From the NCBI GenBank assembly GCA_944325625.1, contig CALVAP010000015.1:1-64000 (forward strand): a stretch of 64,000 nucleotides of DNA, read 5' to 3'. The notes beneath the pieces were generated by a model, which was not told the DNA's origin, searched no databases, and saw nothing but the letters and a program-made list of their open reading frames with translations. Source of the stretch: Candidatus Gastranaerophilales bacterium (GTDB lineage: Bacteria > Cyanobacteriota > Vampirovibrionia > Gastranaerophilales > Gastranaerophilaceae). Positions 8,690 through 17,838 of this stretch are shown here, in pieces. Both the position numbers and the translations under genes were made by a program. How positions within the stretch are numbered: the stretch's first letter is position 1; every line of letters starts with the position of its first letter.

Positions 8690-10056
8690 AAGCACTTTCT
8701 CGTTCGGTAATTATAATGTTTATGTTTGATATACTAGTTTTTGGGCTAGCTAGCTTTTTGAGTTGTCAACTGCTGAATATTGTTGGCGTTTCTCGAATTG
8801 TTGCCGTTGTATTAACTACCTTAACCGGAATGGTCGTTTTATACTTAAAAGCTAATTATAAAATTAGGGAGTTTAATATAAATAAAAAAAATGTTTACTT
8901 ATTGTTTGAAGGGGTTTTAATGGCGCATATTCCTTCAGCAATAGCTTTATTCTTTCTATTACCGCAGAAGCAAATGCTTTTATTTTTAATAGCAAATATC
9001 ATAACTGTGTTCCTGATTTTGGAGCTTTACAGGTTATTATTTCATTTGTATTTGTTTAGGATAAAGCCAAAGAAAAACATTTTGATAATAGGCAGTGATA
9101 AGAGAGCCAAGCTTATAGCGGACGAAATTATTAATAAAAAAGCATTAATGATGAAGGTAGCGGGATTTATTCAAGACCCCCAGAGTGATGAAGAAATGAT
9201 TTTGGATACCAAAATTCCAATATACAAAAATCTTGATGATATAAACAAAATTATTAAGGAAAGCAATATTGATATTGTTATAGTTGCTATTCAAAGAAGA
9301 ATGGAAGAAAGTATATTAACTAGTTTGAAGATAGGAATTCCGAGAAGAGTTAGAGTTTACAAATTACAAGATTTCTACGAGTTGGTTACTGGCAAATATT
9401 ATGTAGATAGGATATCAATTAACGAATTATTCTATACTTATATGAATAAGCGCTCGTTGGTGTATGATGTTTGTAAAAGGACATTTGACATAATAGCGTC
9501 GGCAATAATATTATTGGTTACTTGTCCAATATTGATATATATAGGTCTTAGGGTAAAGTATACAGATGGTGGGGCTGCAATATATACCCAGAACCGAGTA
9601 GGACAAGATGGAAGGGTTTTTAAGGCGTATAAATTGAGAACAATGTATTTGAATGATTACGTTCCGACGTCCGAAAACTTGTCTAATGCAGATAAGCAAG
9701 ATAGTGATGATAGAGTAATACCTTTTTGTAGATTTGTGAGAAAAGCACGTTTTGATGAAATACCGCAAATGGTTAATATATTAAAGGGTGAAATGTCAAT
9801 TGTAGGACCTAGAACCGAGTGGGAAGATTTGGTGAAAGTATACTCAGAGCAAATTCCTTACCATAATTGCAGGCATTGGGTCAAAACAGGTTGGACCGGA
9901 TGGGCACAGATTAATCAGGGGCATTTATTTTCGAGTGATGCAGAAGCAGAAAAGCTACAATACGACTTATATTATTTGAAACATAGGAATGTGTTTTGGG
10001 AAATATGTATTCTTGTAAAAGCTGTGTTTTTAGCATTAGGGGGAAGACATGGCTAG
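8683..10056 (+). CDS. Undecaprenyl-phosphate sugar phosphotransferase (initiating glycosyltransferase, WcaJ-type)
   Basis: It probably transfers a sugar-1-phosphate to undecaprenyl phosphate and so starts repeat-unit synthesis at the inner membrane. Four hydrophobic segments (about 1-125) are followed by a Rossmann-like CoA-binding region (NILIIGSDKRAKLIADE), then the bacterial sugar transferase domain from about residue 260: CKRTFDIIAS, the re-entrant hydrophobic helix, QNRVGQDG, KLRTMY, FDEIPQMVNILKGEMSIVGP and GWTGWAQINQG. The overlap with the upstream gene and the seven-base overlap with the acyltransferase indicate coupling. Confidence 0.93.
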   Translation: MLKALSRSVIIMFMFDILVFGLASFLSCQLLNIVGVSRIVAVVLTTLTGMVVLYLKANYKIREFNINKKNVYLLFEGVLMAHIPSAIALFFLLPQKQMLLFLIANIITVFLILELYRLLFHLYLFRIKPKKNILIIGSDKRAKLIADEIINKKALMMKVAGFIQDPQSDEEMILDTKIPIYKNLDDINKIIKESNIDIVIVAIQRRMEESILTSLKIGIPRRVRVYKLQDFYELVTGKYYVDRISINELFYTYMNKRSLVYDVCKRTFDIIASAIILLVTCPILIYIGLRVKYTDGGAAIYTQNRVGQDGRVFKAYKLRTMYLNDYVPTSENLSNADKQDSDDRVIPFCRFVRKARFDEIPQMVNILKGEMSIVGPRTEWEDLVKVYSEQIPYHNCRHWVKTGWTGWAQINQGHLFSSDAEAEKLQYDLYYLKHRNVFWEICILVKAVFLALGGRHG

Positions 10057-10711
10057 TATAAAATTTTGGAATAAGCGGAATTTCAATAGAAGGTACCCCA
10101 AGGACTACGGATTTATAAGGACGTTGTATATAACACTATTTTTATATTTAGTAGTGTGGCCGGCGGGTTTGATTTTTTATGGAACGAGAATCAAACGAGA
10201 GACGAGTTTGGAATGGGGAAAAAGGTATATTTTTACATCAAATCATCAGTCCTATATAGATGCGCCATTAATTTCGATGGTGGCAAATCGACCTGTTGCG
10301 TATATGGCAAAAGAGGAGTTGTTTAACCATAAAAGTTTATTAATACAGTTTTTGGTGGTAAGTTTGGGCTCGTTTGCGGTAAATAGGGAGAAGCCCGAAA
10401 AAGCAACAATGAAAACGTTATTTGATATAATAAAACACACAAAATGGTCGATAGGAATATTTCCGGAAGGTCAGCAGGCAAAGGAAAACCATAATTTTGA
10501 TGGAGTTAAAGGCGGATTTGTAAGTATAGCAAAGATGGCAAAAATGGATGTAGTGCCGATAGCGATATGCGGATTTACGGGGTATTCTGTCGTTCCGTTT
10601 AGTAAAAGAATAACATTAAAGGTAGGCAAACCGATCTCTTACGAATTGTCGGAAGAAGAAATCTTGCAAAGGTGGAAAGACTTTATGAATAAAGAGGTTG
10701 AAGGTGAGTAA
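10049..10711 (+). CDS. 1-acyl-glycerol-3-phosphate acyltransferase family (PlsC-like)
   Basis: N65-H66-x4-D71 (NHQSYID) is the catalytic HX4D motif and FPEG near residue 138 is the phosphate-binding motif of the PlsC family. One N-terminal hydrophobic segment (about 25-48) would anchor it in the inner membrane. Membership of a polysaccharide operon suggests it either makes phosphatidic acid for a lipid anchor or acylates a glycan intermediate. Lysophosphatidate acyltransferase activity is known for the family; the actual acceptor here is inference. Confidence 0.9.
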   Translation: MASIKFWNKRNFNRRYPKDYGFIRTLYITLFLYLVVWPAGLIFYGTRIKRETSLEWGKRYIFTSNHQSYIDAPLISMVANRPVAYMAKEELFNHKSLLIQFLVVSLGSFAVNREKPEKATMKTLFDIIKHTKWSIGIFPEGQQAKENHNFDGVKGGFVSIAKMAKMDVVPIAICGFTGYSVVPFSKRITLKVGKPISYELSEEEILQRWKDFMNKEVEGE

Positions 10712-11825
10712 GAATAATAATAAAATCAAAATTACTCATGTTACGAGATACGCTTATCCTCATATAGGGGGGATTGAAGCAGTTATTTCTCAGATAAATG
10801 ATGCTTTATCAAATGAAGAATTTGAAAAAGAAGTTTTATGTTGTTCAAATAATGAAAAGTCATCTTTTGAAAATGGAGTAAAATATAATCGTTGTAGATT
10901 TTTATTTGAATTTGCAGCGAATACAATATCGCCGGAATTTATATGGAAGTTGTCAAAAGTAGATACTGATATACTTCATTATCATATGCCTTTTATTTTT
11001 GCTGTAATAGCTCATTTCATTGCACGACCAAAATACAAAAAATTATACATAACTTATCATAGTGATATTATTGGCTATGAAAAAATAATGAAACCTTTTT
11101 GGTTTATATACAAAAAATTTATAGAACAAGTCGATAAAATACATGTATTATCTCCAAATATTATTGAAGCATCTAAAATAATAAATCCATATAAAGGTAA
11201 ATGTGTAGTAATACCTCAAGGAATTAATTTAGAAGATAAAAGTGATGGGAAAAAAGTAAATCAAATAAAAGAAAAATATAACGGAAAGAAAATTCTATTT
11301 TCGTTAGGCAGATTAATTAAATATAAAGGTTTTATTTATGGTATTGAGGCGATGAAAAAGGTTGATAATGCCGTATATTTAATTGGAGGTAGTGGACCAT
11401 TAAAAAAAGATTTTGAAAATTATATAAAAGAAAATCAATTAGAAGGTAAAGTTATTTTATTAGGTAGAGTTGATAACGAAGAGTTAGATAATTATTATAA
11501 AGCTTGTGATATATATCTATTCCCATCGGTTATGCAGAGTGAAGCTTTTGGTATTGTTCAGTTAGAAGCAATGAAATATGGAAAACCTGTAATTAATACC
11601 AATTTAGGTACGGGGGTAAATTATGTATCTATTCATGACAAAACTGGATTGACAGTCGAACCTAAAAATTCTAAAGAATTAGCTTTGGCTATAAATAAAT
11701 TATTAAATGATGATAAATTAAGAGAAACATTAGGACAAAATGCAAGAAAACGTTGTGAGAATCTATTTGTGATTAATAAAAAGTTTATGCAATTTAATAA
11801 ATTGTACGGTGAAATAAAAAAATGA
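10704..11825 (+). CDS. Glycosyltransferase family 4 protein
   Basis: GT-B fold retaining glycosyltransferase. GGIEAVISQI near the N-terminus is the GT4 glycine-rich loop, and the C-terminal Rossmann half carries FSLGRLIKYKGF and the EX7E element in EAFGIVQLEAMKYGKPVI. I chose GTG at 10704 because AAAGAGG at 10691-10697 lies six bases upstream; a TTG at 10698 would have no ribosome-binding site. From here the base composition drops sharply (15 G+C of 60 in the line beginning 11461). Substrate unknown. Confidence 0.9.
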   Translation: MSKNNNKIKITHVTRYAYPHIGGIEAVISQINDALSNEEFEKEVLCCSNNEKSSFENGVKYNRCRFLFEFAANTISPEFIWKLSKVDTDILHYHMPFIFAVIAHFIARPKYKKLYITYHSDIIGYEKIMKPFWFIYKKFIEQVDKIHVLSPNIIEASKIINPYKGKCVVIPQGINLEDKSDGKKVNQIKEKYNGKKILFSLGRLIKYKGFIYGIEAMKKVDNAVYLIGGSGPLKKDFENYIKENQLEGKVILLGRVDNEELDNYYKACDIYLFPSVMQSEAFGIVQLEAMKYGKPVINTNLGTGVNYVSIHDKTGLTVEPKNSKELALAINKLLNDDKLRETLGQNARKRCENLFVINKKFMQFNKLYGEIKK

Positions 11826-13048
11826 GAATATTAATAGTAAATTCTTTTTTCTTTTTAAAAACTGGCGCCGATAAAATTGCTTATGAAACATATAAAATAT
11901 TGAAAGAAGAAGGGCAAGAAGTGTTTTATTGGGCAATGAATAAAGGTCCTTATTTTGAACCGGATTATGAATATTCAAAATACTTTACACCGTATTATTT
12001 TGGAATTAAAGATTATTTAAAAAATCCGATAAAGTACTACTATAACTATAGAGCTCTACAAGATTTAAACAAATTTATCGATTTAATAAAACCAGATGTA
12101 ATTCATTATCATAGTTTTTGGTGTATATCAACTTTAGTTTTTAAAGCTAATTCGAAAATTCCTAAAGTTTTAACGCATCATGATGCAAGATGTTGTCCTA
12201 TGATAACATTGATGTATAGAAATAAAACTTTTTGTAACAAAATGTATTGTAAAAATGGAAATTTTTGGCCTTGCATTATTAATAGATGTGGGAAAAATAA
12301 TAATATAGAGGAATCTATACGAAAGGCATTGGCAACATATATTATAGTTAAACATCAAAAAAATATAGATAAATTTATAGTACCTTCAAAGGCGTTAAAA
12401 GAAAAATTAATTGAAGGTAATATTGGAATTACTGAACATAATACTATTGTTATAAATAATAGTTTGTGCAGTGACGAGTTAAATAAAGATCCAAATTATA
12501 ATAATAAAGGATTCTTTCTTTATATAGGTCGGTTATCACCTGAAAAAGGTGTACATTATTTATTGGAAGCTCTGAAAGATTTACCAAGAGAAATCAAGTT
12601 AAAGATAGCAGGAACAGGATCAGAAGAAAATAAGTTAATGAAATATGCACTAGACAACAACTTGGACAATGTTGAATTTTTAGGTTTTAAAAATAGGGAA
12701 GAAATCAAAGATTTATATCAAAACTGTATTTCAACAATTTTACCTAGTAATTGTTTTGATAATTTTCCAACAACAAATTTAGAAAGTTTTGCTAATGGAA
12801 AACCAGTTATAGCTAGTAATATTGGAGGAATTCCTGAACAAGTTGAGCATAATATAACAGGATTATTATTTGAACCAGGAAATGTCGAACAATTAAAAGA
12901 ATGTGTTTTTAAATATTGGAACAATCCTGAATTAGTTGTCGAACATGGTAAAAATGCACGAGAAAAGGCCATTTATCATTACACACCAAAAAGATATTAT
13001 CTTGAATTAATGAACGTTTACAAGGAAGTAATAGATGAACGAAAATAA
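11822..13048 (+). CDS. Glycosyltransferase family 4 protein
   Basis: A second GT-B enzyme, starting on the ATGA overlap with the preceding gene. It has TGADKIAYETYKIL near the N-terminus, LYIGRLSPEKGVHYLLEAL at the start of the nucleotide-sugar-binding half, and NFPTTNLESFANGKPVIASN as the EX7E-type donor motif. A cysteine-rich stretch in the middle (CCPMITL, CNKMYCKNGNFWPC) is typical of a subgroup of these transferases and could bind a metal. It presumably adds one sugar of the repeat unit on the cytoplasmic face. Confidence 0.9.
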   Translation: MRILIVNSFFFLKTGADKIAYETYKILKEEGQEVFYWAMNKGPYFEPDYEYSKYFTPYYFGIKDYLKNPIKYYYNYRALQDLNKFIDLIKPDVIHYHSFWCISTLVFKANSKIPKVLTHHDARCCPMITLMYRNKTFCNKMYCKNGNFWPCIINRCGKNNNIEESIRKALATYIIVKHQKNIDKFIVPSKALKEKLIEGNIGITEHNTIVINNSLCSDELNKDPNYNNKGFFLYIGRLSPEKGVHYLLEALKDLPREIKLKIAGTGSEENKLMKYALDNNLDNVEFLGFKNREEIKDLYQNCISTILPSNCFDNFPTTNLESFANGKPVIASNIGGIPEQVEHNITGLLFEPGNVEQLKECVFKYWNNPELVVEHGKNAREKAIYHYTPKRYYLELMNVYKEVIDERK

Positions 13049-14258
13049 ATATTTATTAAATAAAAAATGTAAATTTTCTATATCTGTAGAGTATATTTGT
13101 GCTTTTTTAGTTATTGTTTTTTGTAATTGTTGGTATAAGGCTTTAAAGCCAGCGCCTTTGTATTATTTTTTAATTATGTCATTGATTGGTATCCCCTATG
13201 TATTATACAAATATAGAAAAATTAAAATTTCCTGTACTCAAATATTATCTTTAATCTGTTTTATTTATTTTCTCATAACATCTGTGTTAATTCATTATAA
13301 AACAGATATTGGTATGGCATCACACTCTACAGTTTGTTTTGTATTCTATTTTCTATCAATATTTTTTATGAAATATTTAACCAAAGACAAAGTGTTAAAT
13401 ATAACAAAATACTTATGCATAGTTTCTTTTTTGTATATTTCATTGGAAACTTTTATAAGAATCATTTTCCCAAAAAATGCTGTTGGAGATTGTATTGAAC
13501 TTAGCATGGATAGTCCATATTGGGCATTTAAGTTTAATTCTTTTATGTTTGTGGATTCAAATTTTGTAGCTTTAGTATTACTTGTTATGGTGTTTCTTTC
13601 TTTTTATATGTATAAATATGTAACAAAAGATGGTTTTTATAAACTTATGACAATAGCATTTTTAATACTATCTATACTAACTGTTTCTAGAGCTGCATAT
13701 ATAGCTATAATTATTTCTTTCGCAATATTTTGTGGGATTGATTTTTGTAAAAAACATTTAATTATTTCAAAAAGGAAAAAACGTATAACATTAAAAATGT
13801 TATTATTTATATTTTCTTCCGTAATATCGTTTTTTTTATTTTTCTATGGTATGTATTTATTCTTATCTGATGATAGTTTTATGACAAAAATCCAAATTAT
13901 TATTGATTTATGGGAATATATTCAGAAAGTTTCATTATGGAATTTATTAATTGGTAGTGGTTCCAATCTTGGTATATCAATACAATATTTTGGACGTTTT
14001 ACGCATGCATTAATACCATCATATATAGTTTGGTATGGTTTTGTAGGTACTTCGTTGGTTATGTTTCTTTGGTTTTCAATCATAAGAGATACTAGATTTA
14101 AGTCTTTAATAATTATGGTGCCAACATTATTAATAGGTATTGCGTTAACAATGTCTATAATACATGTTTTTTATGTTGCATTAGCAATAATGACATATTT
14201 TGAAAAAATATTGCCAGAAAGAGAATCAAAAGAAAGATTAATTGTTAAAAATAATTAA
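13035..14258 (+). CDS. O-antigen polymerase/ligase-like membrane protein (Wzy-type)
   Basis: A 407-residue protein made almost entirely of hydrophobic segments (about ten) with one longer periplasmic loop around residues 265-310, the architecture of Wzy polymerases and O-antigen ligases. The short SRAAYIAI motif around residue 220 matches the conserved S-R element of that superfamily. Being the only such protein between the glycosyltransferases and the flippase makes repeat-unit polymerase the likeliest role. Wzy proteins are poorly conserved, so the call rests on topology and position. It overlaps the upstream gene by 14 bases. Confidence 0.75.
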   Translation: MNENKYLLNKKCKFSISVEYICAFLVIVFCNCWYKALKPAPLYYFLIMSLIGIPYVLYKYRKIKISCTQILSLICFIYFLITSVLIHYKTDIGMASHSTVCFVFYFLSIFFMKYLTKDKVLNITKYLCIVSFLYISLETFIRIIFPKNAVGDCIELSMDSPYWAFKFNSFMFVDSNFVALVLLVMVFLSFYMYKYVTKDGFYKLMTIAFLILSILTVSRAAYIAIIISFAIFCGIDFCKKHLIISKRKKRITLKMLLFIFSSVISFFLFFYGMYLFLSDDSFMTKIQIIIDLWEYIQKVSLWNLLIGSGSNLGISIQYFGRFTHALIPSYIVWYGFVGTSLVMFLWFSIIRDTRFKSLIIMVPTLLIGIALTMSIIHVFYVALAIMTYFEKILPERESKERLIVKNN

Positions 14259-14275
14259 AAAAGAAAAGGAGAGAG

Positions 14276-15268
14276 ATGAATTTAATATCAATAGCAATGG
14301 CCACTTATAATGGGGAAGAATACTTAAGATTACAATTAGATTCTATATTAAATCAAACTTATAAAAATATTGAAATTGTAATATGTGATGATTGTTCTAC
14401 TGATGGTACTTTAAAAATACTTAATGAATATGAAAAAAAATACTTAAATATTCATGTGTATAAAAATGAAGCCAATTTAGGATTTGTAAAAAATTTTGAA
14501 AAAGCTATCTCTTTATGTAATGGAGAATATGTAGCCCTAGCAGATCAGGATGATATATGGTTACCAGAGAAGCTTGAAGTTTTATATAATAGTATTGAAA
14601 AGTATTCAGTAATTTGTAGTAGCTATAAAATAATTGATGATAAAAATAATATAATAAGTGAAAACCATAGTCATAGAATAGATACACGTAAGAAAATTGT
14701 TAAAAATAGGCTTGATAAGTTCAAAACATTATTGTTTACTAATTTTGTAACAGGTTGTACTATACTTATGAAAAGAGATTTTATAAACAAGATATTCCCG
14801 TTACCGACTAATTGTTATCATGATTGGTGGATTGGTCTAATAGCAAGTTATTATAAAGAACTAAAATATATAGATATACCACTGATTCTATATAGACATC
14901 ATGATAATAATGAAACTTCAACATTAAGAATTTCTAAAAAAATACCTGAAATATTTAAAGCTATATATATTTTTTATAACAAACATTATCAAAAATCCAA
15001 AATAAAAAAATGTAATGACGCTATAAATGTTCTTCAAAATTTAATTAATTATGTATATTTAGAAGACAATATATTGAATTATATACATAACATCATATGT
15101 TTAAATAAATCCATCTTAAATTTTAAATTTACATTAAACGATTTTAAATTAATTTGGTTTGAATATGTAAATTTAAAATATATTTCTTCAAAGTGGAATT
15201 ATTTTTTATTTTCTATTATTTTAAGATTTGTTTTGATAAGAAACAGAGAAAGTGCATATGCAAAGTGA
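14276..15268 (+). CDS. Glycosyltransferase family 2 protein
   Basis: GT-A fold. SIAMATYNGEEYL opens the domain, VICDDCSTDGT gives the nucleotide-binding aspartates and ALADQDDIW is the metal-binding DxD region, as in rhamnosyltransferase-like GT2 enzymes. The end (YHDWWIGLIA, then LYRHHDNNETS) matches the same subgroup, in which HDWW holds the probable base. Start ATG has AAAGGAGAGAG directly upstream. The C-terminal 90 residues are AT-driven (Lys/Asn/Ile rich). Confidence 0.92.
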   Translation: MNLISIAMATYNGEEYLRLQLDSILNQTYKNIEIVICDDCSTDGTLKILNEYEKKYLNIHVYKNEANLGFVKNFEKAISLCNGEYVALADQDDIWLPEKLEVLYNSIEKYSVICSSYKIIDDKNNIISENHSHRIDTRKKIVKNRLDKFKTLLFTNFVTGCTILMKRDFINKIFPLPTNCYHDWWIGLIASYYKELKYIDIPLILYRHHDNNETSTLRISKKIPEIFKAIYIFYNKHYQKSKIKKCNDAINVLQNLINYVYLEDNILNYIHNIICLNKSILNFKFTLNDFKLIWFEYVNLKYISSKWNYFLFSIILRFVLIRNRESAYAK

Positions 15269-15408
15269 GTTCTTTTATTACAAAAAAACATTATCCTAAA
15301 CAAATTTTTATAATAAAATTTATTTATGTATTTTTATATCTGATTGATTGGATTGTGCTAAGAAATAAAGATAGTAAAGATTTATTAAAAGAGGTTATAA
15401 TGTTATGA
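15265..15408 (+). CDS. Possible small membrane peptide, 47 residues
   Basis: The 136 bases between the GT2 stop and the pyruvyltransferase start form an open frame that begins with GTG overlapping the GT2 stop (GTGA) and ends on the ATGA overlap with the next gene. The peptide would have a hydrophobic centre (FIIKFIYVFLYLIDWIVL) flanked by lysines. Such paired overlaps are usual for translationally coupled genes, yet no homology is recognised and there is no separate ribosome-binding site. It may instead be leftover sequence from cassette shuffling. Confidence 0.35.
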   Translation: MSSFITKKHYPKQIFIIKFIYVFLYLIDWIVLRNKDSKDLLKEVIML

Positions 15409-16619
15409 AAAATGTTGATATATTTAATTTTTGGTGGGTATCAAATTATGGGGCTTTATTAACGGCATATGCTCTTCAATCTTTAGTAAATAAACTTGGA
15501 TATAATCCACTATTAATTAACAATTCATACAGACATAATGAACTTATTAGTGAGAATTTTGCTAAAAATTTTGAACAATTTTATTTAAAAACATCAAATA
15601 AAGTTTCTCTATATAGTGATTTGAATTGCCTGAACCAAAAATCTAATATATTTATTACTGGCTCAGATCAGATTTTAAGGCCAACAGCCGCTAGAGAACG
15701 ATTATCACAATATTTACAGGATTTCGTTTCTATAAACTCAAAAAAAATTACTATGGCAGCAAGCTTTGCCGTAGACAAAAAAACACTACTTGAAGAAACT
15801 AATTCTCAAATACTTGAAAACATGAAAATATCATTAAAATCATTTGATTTTATATCTGTAAGAGAAAAATCTGGTGTGGAAATTTGCAAAGACTTATTTG
15901 ATGTTGATGCAGAATGGATTATTGACCCTGTATTTATAATGAATAAATCTAACTATGATGCATTAATAAAAAACTCTACAAAAGATTTTTCCTATAAAAT
16001 TGTTAGCTATGTCTTAGATCCAAATAAAGAATATGAGAAAGCATATAAATATCTTGAAAAAAAATATAACAAAAAAATTCTAAAAACAGCTTATTCAGAT
16101 ATATCAGTTGAAGATTGGCTAGCATCAATAAAAAATTGTGAATTTTTAATCACAGATTCCTTCCATGGGATGTGCTTCGCTATAATTTTCAATAAACCAT
16201 TTATATGTATTACTAATCCAAAACGTGGTGCAACAAGATTTGAATCTATTTTAGAAATGTTAAAGATTGAAAATCAATGTATAGATAATATTGATGCAAC
16301 ATATGAAAAAGACTGCATCTTTAAAATTAATTATGAAAAAGTTAATCAAAGAATTGAAGAAGAAGCTCAAAAGGGACTCGATTTTCTAAAAAGGGCTCTT
16401 GAAGCTCCAGTTGGTAAAAAAGAAGAAAAAATTGAAGCTAAAATACACTTTTTAGAAAATAAAATATACGAATTAGAACAACAAGCGAATTCAAAATATC
16501 AAGTAAAAGAAGAGTTGTGGAATTTATGGTTGATAATATTTCATAAATATTTACCAAAACCTATAAAAATTATAATTAGATTTGCAAGGGACTTTGTTAA
16601 CGGTGATAAACAGTATTAA
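15405..16619 (+). CDS. Polysaccharide pyruvyltransferase family protein
   Basis: Family signs are WVSNYGALLTAYALQ at the N-terminus, FITGSDQILRP, MAASFAVD, SVREKSGVEIC, the strand-loop WIIDPVFI and the ITDSFHGMCFAIIF signature with conserved Asp-Ser-Phe-His-Gly. Known members transfer pyruvate from phosphoenolpyruvate to a sugar, adding negative charge to the polymer. The last 60 residues (from about 345) form a charged coiled-coil-like helix, and there is an AAAAGAGG ribosome-binding site before the ATG. Confidence 0.9.
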   Translation: MKNVDIFNFWWVSNYGALLTAYALQSLVNKLGYNPLLINNSYRHNELISENFAKNFEQFYLKTSNKVSLYSDLNCLNQKSNIFITGSDQILRPTAARERLSQYLQDFVSINSKKITMAASFAVDKKTLLEETNSQILENMKISLKSFDFISVREKSGVEICKDLFDVDAEWIIDPVFIMNKSNYDALIKNSTKDFSYKIVSYVLDPNKEYEKAYKYLEKKYNKKILKTAYSDISVEDWLASIKNCEFLITDSFHGMCFAIIFNKPFICITNPKRGATRFESILEMLKIENQCIDNIDATYEKDCIFKINYEKVNQRIEEEAQKGLDFLKRALEAPVGKKEEKIEAKIHFLENKIYELEQQANSKYQVKEELWNLWLIIFHKYLPKPIKIIIRFARDFVNGDKQY

Positions 16620-17814
16620 AAAAATATTTAATAGCCACTTATATGCAATGTCACTTTATTCTAGACAAATTGCTGGAACTGTTGTTCTGTTTATTATTGC
16701 TAGGTATTTGTCCGTATACGATTTTGGGCTGTTTTCTAGTTATAAAAACATCGCAATATTCTGTTTTATGTTCGCTAATTTGGAATATGCAAATTATATA
16801 CTTGTTTCCTCACAAGCCAATGTAAAAGAAGTAAAACTAAAAATCTCATTATTCCTGTTAAATGCTATTTTTATTGGATTATTAATTATATTAGGTTCAA
16901 CCTTCTTTCACCTAGATAGTCACATATTATTTTGTTTGGTAGTAATAAGAACATTTTTTGATGGAACTTTTTTTGCTTTAATTCTTCCCTACTTTCAAGC
17001 AACAAAGACTTTTAATACTATTGCAAAAATCAATATTGTATATGCGATATGTATTACTTTAATAGCAATATTTTCATACATTTTTAAACTTTCTTTATAT
17101 AAATTTTTATTATTAAATATATGTCTAGGTTTAATTAATTTTATCCAGTGTTCATACTTTGCAGAAATCAATTACTTTTTAGTTTTTAATCATATTAAAA
17201 GATTTTGTCAAATGGTTGATAAAAGTATTTGGGCTTATATTGGAGTTAGTATAGCATCTTTTTTATATAACCAACTATCATCTCTATATGTTTCGACATA
17301 TTTGCCCAAAGAAGAGGCAGCGCTATATTTCTCAGCGTTTACGATCGCCTGTGTAATTGGGCTAATAATCTCAGCACAAATACAGAAAATGATACCTGAG
17401 TTGATTAATAATAGTATTGAGAACGTAAAATTAATACTCAAGAAAAATTTAAAAATAATGTTGATTGTCACAAGCGGATTATTTATATTTATGCTTTTAT
17501 TCGGAAAAATACTATTATTGCTTTTATATGGACAAAATTACTATATAAATGCTTATCCAATACTTTTAATCCTAATGTTTGGAAATATTTGTGTTGCAGA
17601 AGCTGCTGTATATGGGGCATACATAACTGCTAGTGGAAATCAAAAAAGAAAAATTCCAATGCAGCTAGAAGCAACGTCTTTAACCGTTTTGGGCTTAATA
17701 TTGTTACATAAATTTGGAATATATGGAGCTGCTTGTTCATTTTTATTTGCCGCAATTTATGTTTCTTATCGTTATACAACTTTTACTATAAAATTAATAA
17801 AAGCTATCGAATAG
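16603..17814 (+). CDS. Oligosaccharide flippase (Wzx-type, MATE/MOP superfamily)
   Basis: About twelve hydrophobic segments over some 400 residues, with the RYLSVYDFGLFSS element typical of the first helices of Wzx proteins (polar, D-F-G-L). It would move undecaprenyl-linked repeat units to the periplasmic side for polymerisation. GTG at 16603 is preferred as start because AAGGGA lies upstream; a TTG at 16582 has no such site. The gene overlaps the end of the pyruvyltransferase by 17 bases. The sequence is rich in Ile, Phe and Leu and low in G+C, like its neighbours. Confidence 0.85.
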   Translation: MINSIKKIFNSHLYAMSLYSRQIAGTVVLFIIARYLSVYDFGLFSSYKNIAIFCFMFANLEYANYILVSSQANVKEVKLKISLFLLNAIFIGLLIILGSTFFHLDSHILFCLVVIRTFFDGTFFALILPYFQATKTFNTIAKINIVYAICITLIAIFSYIFKLSLYKFLLLNICLGLINFIQCSYFAEINYFLVFNHIKRFCQMVDKSIWAYIGVSIASFLYNQLSSLYVSTYLPKEEAALYFSAFTIACVIGLIISAQIQKMIPELINNSIENVKLILKKNLKIMLIVTSGLFIFMLLFGKILLLLLYGQNYYINAYPILLILMFGNICVAEAAVYGAYITASGNQKRKIPMQLEATSLTVLGLILLHKFGIYGAACSFLFAAIYVSYRYTTFTIKLIKAIE

Positions 17815-17838
17815 TTAACAAATAATCAAGGAGATATT

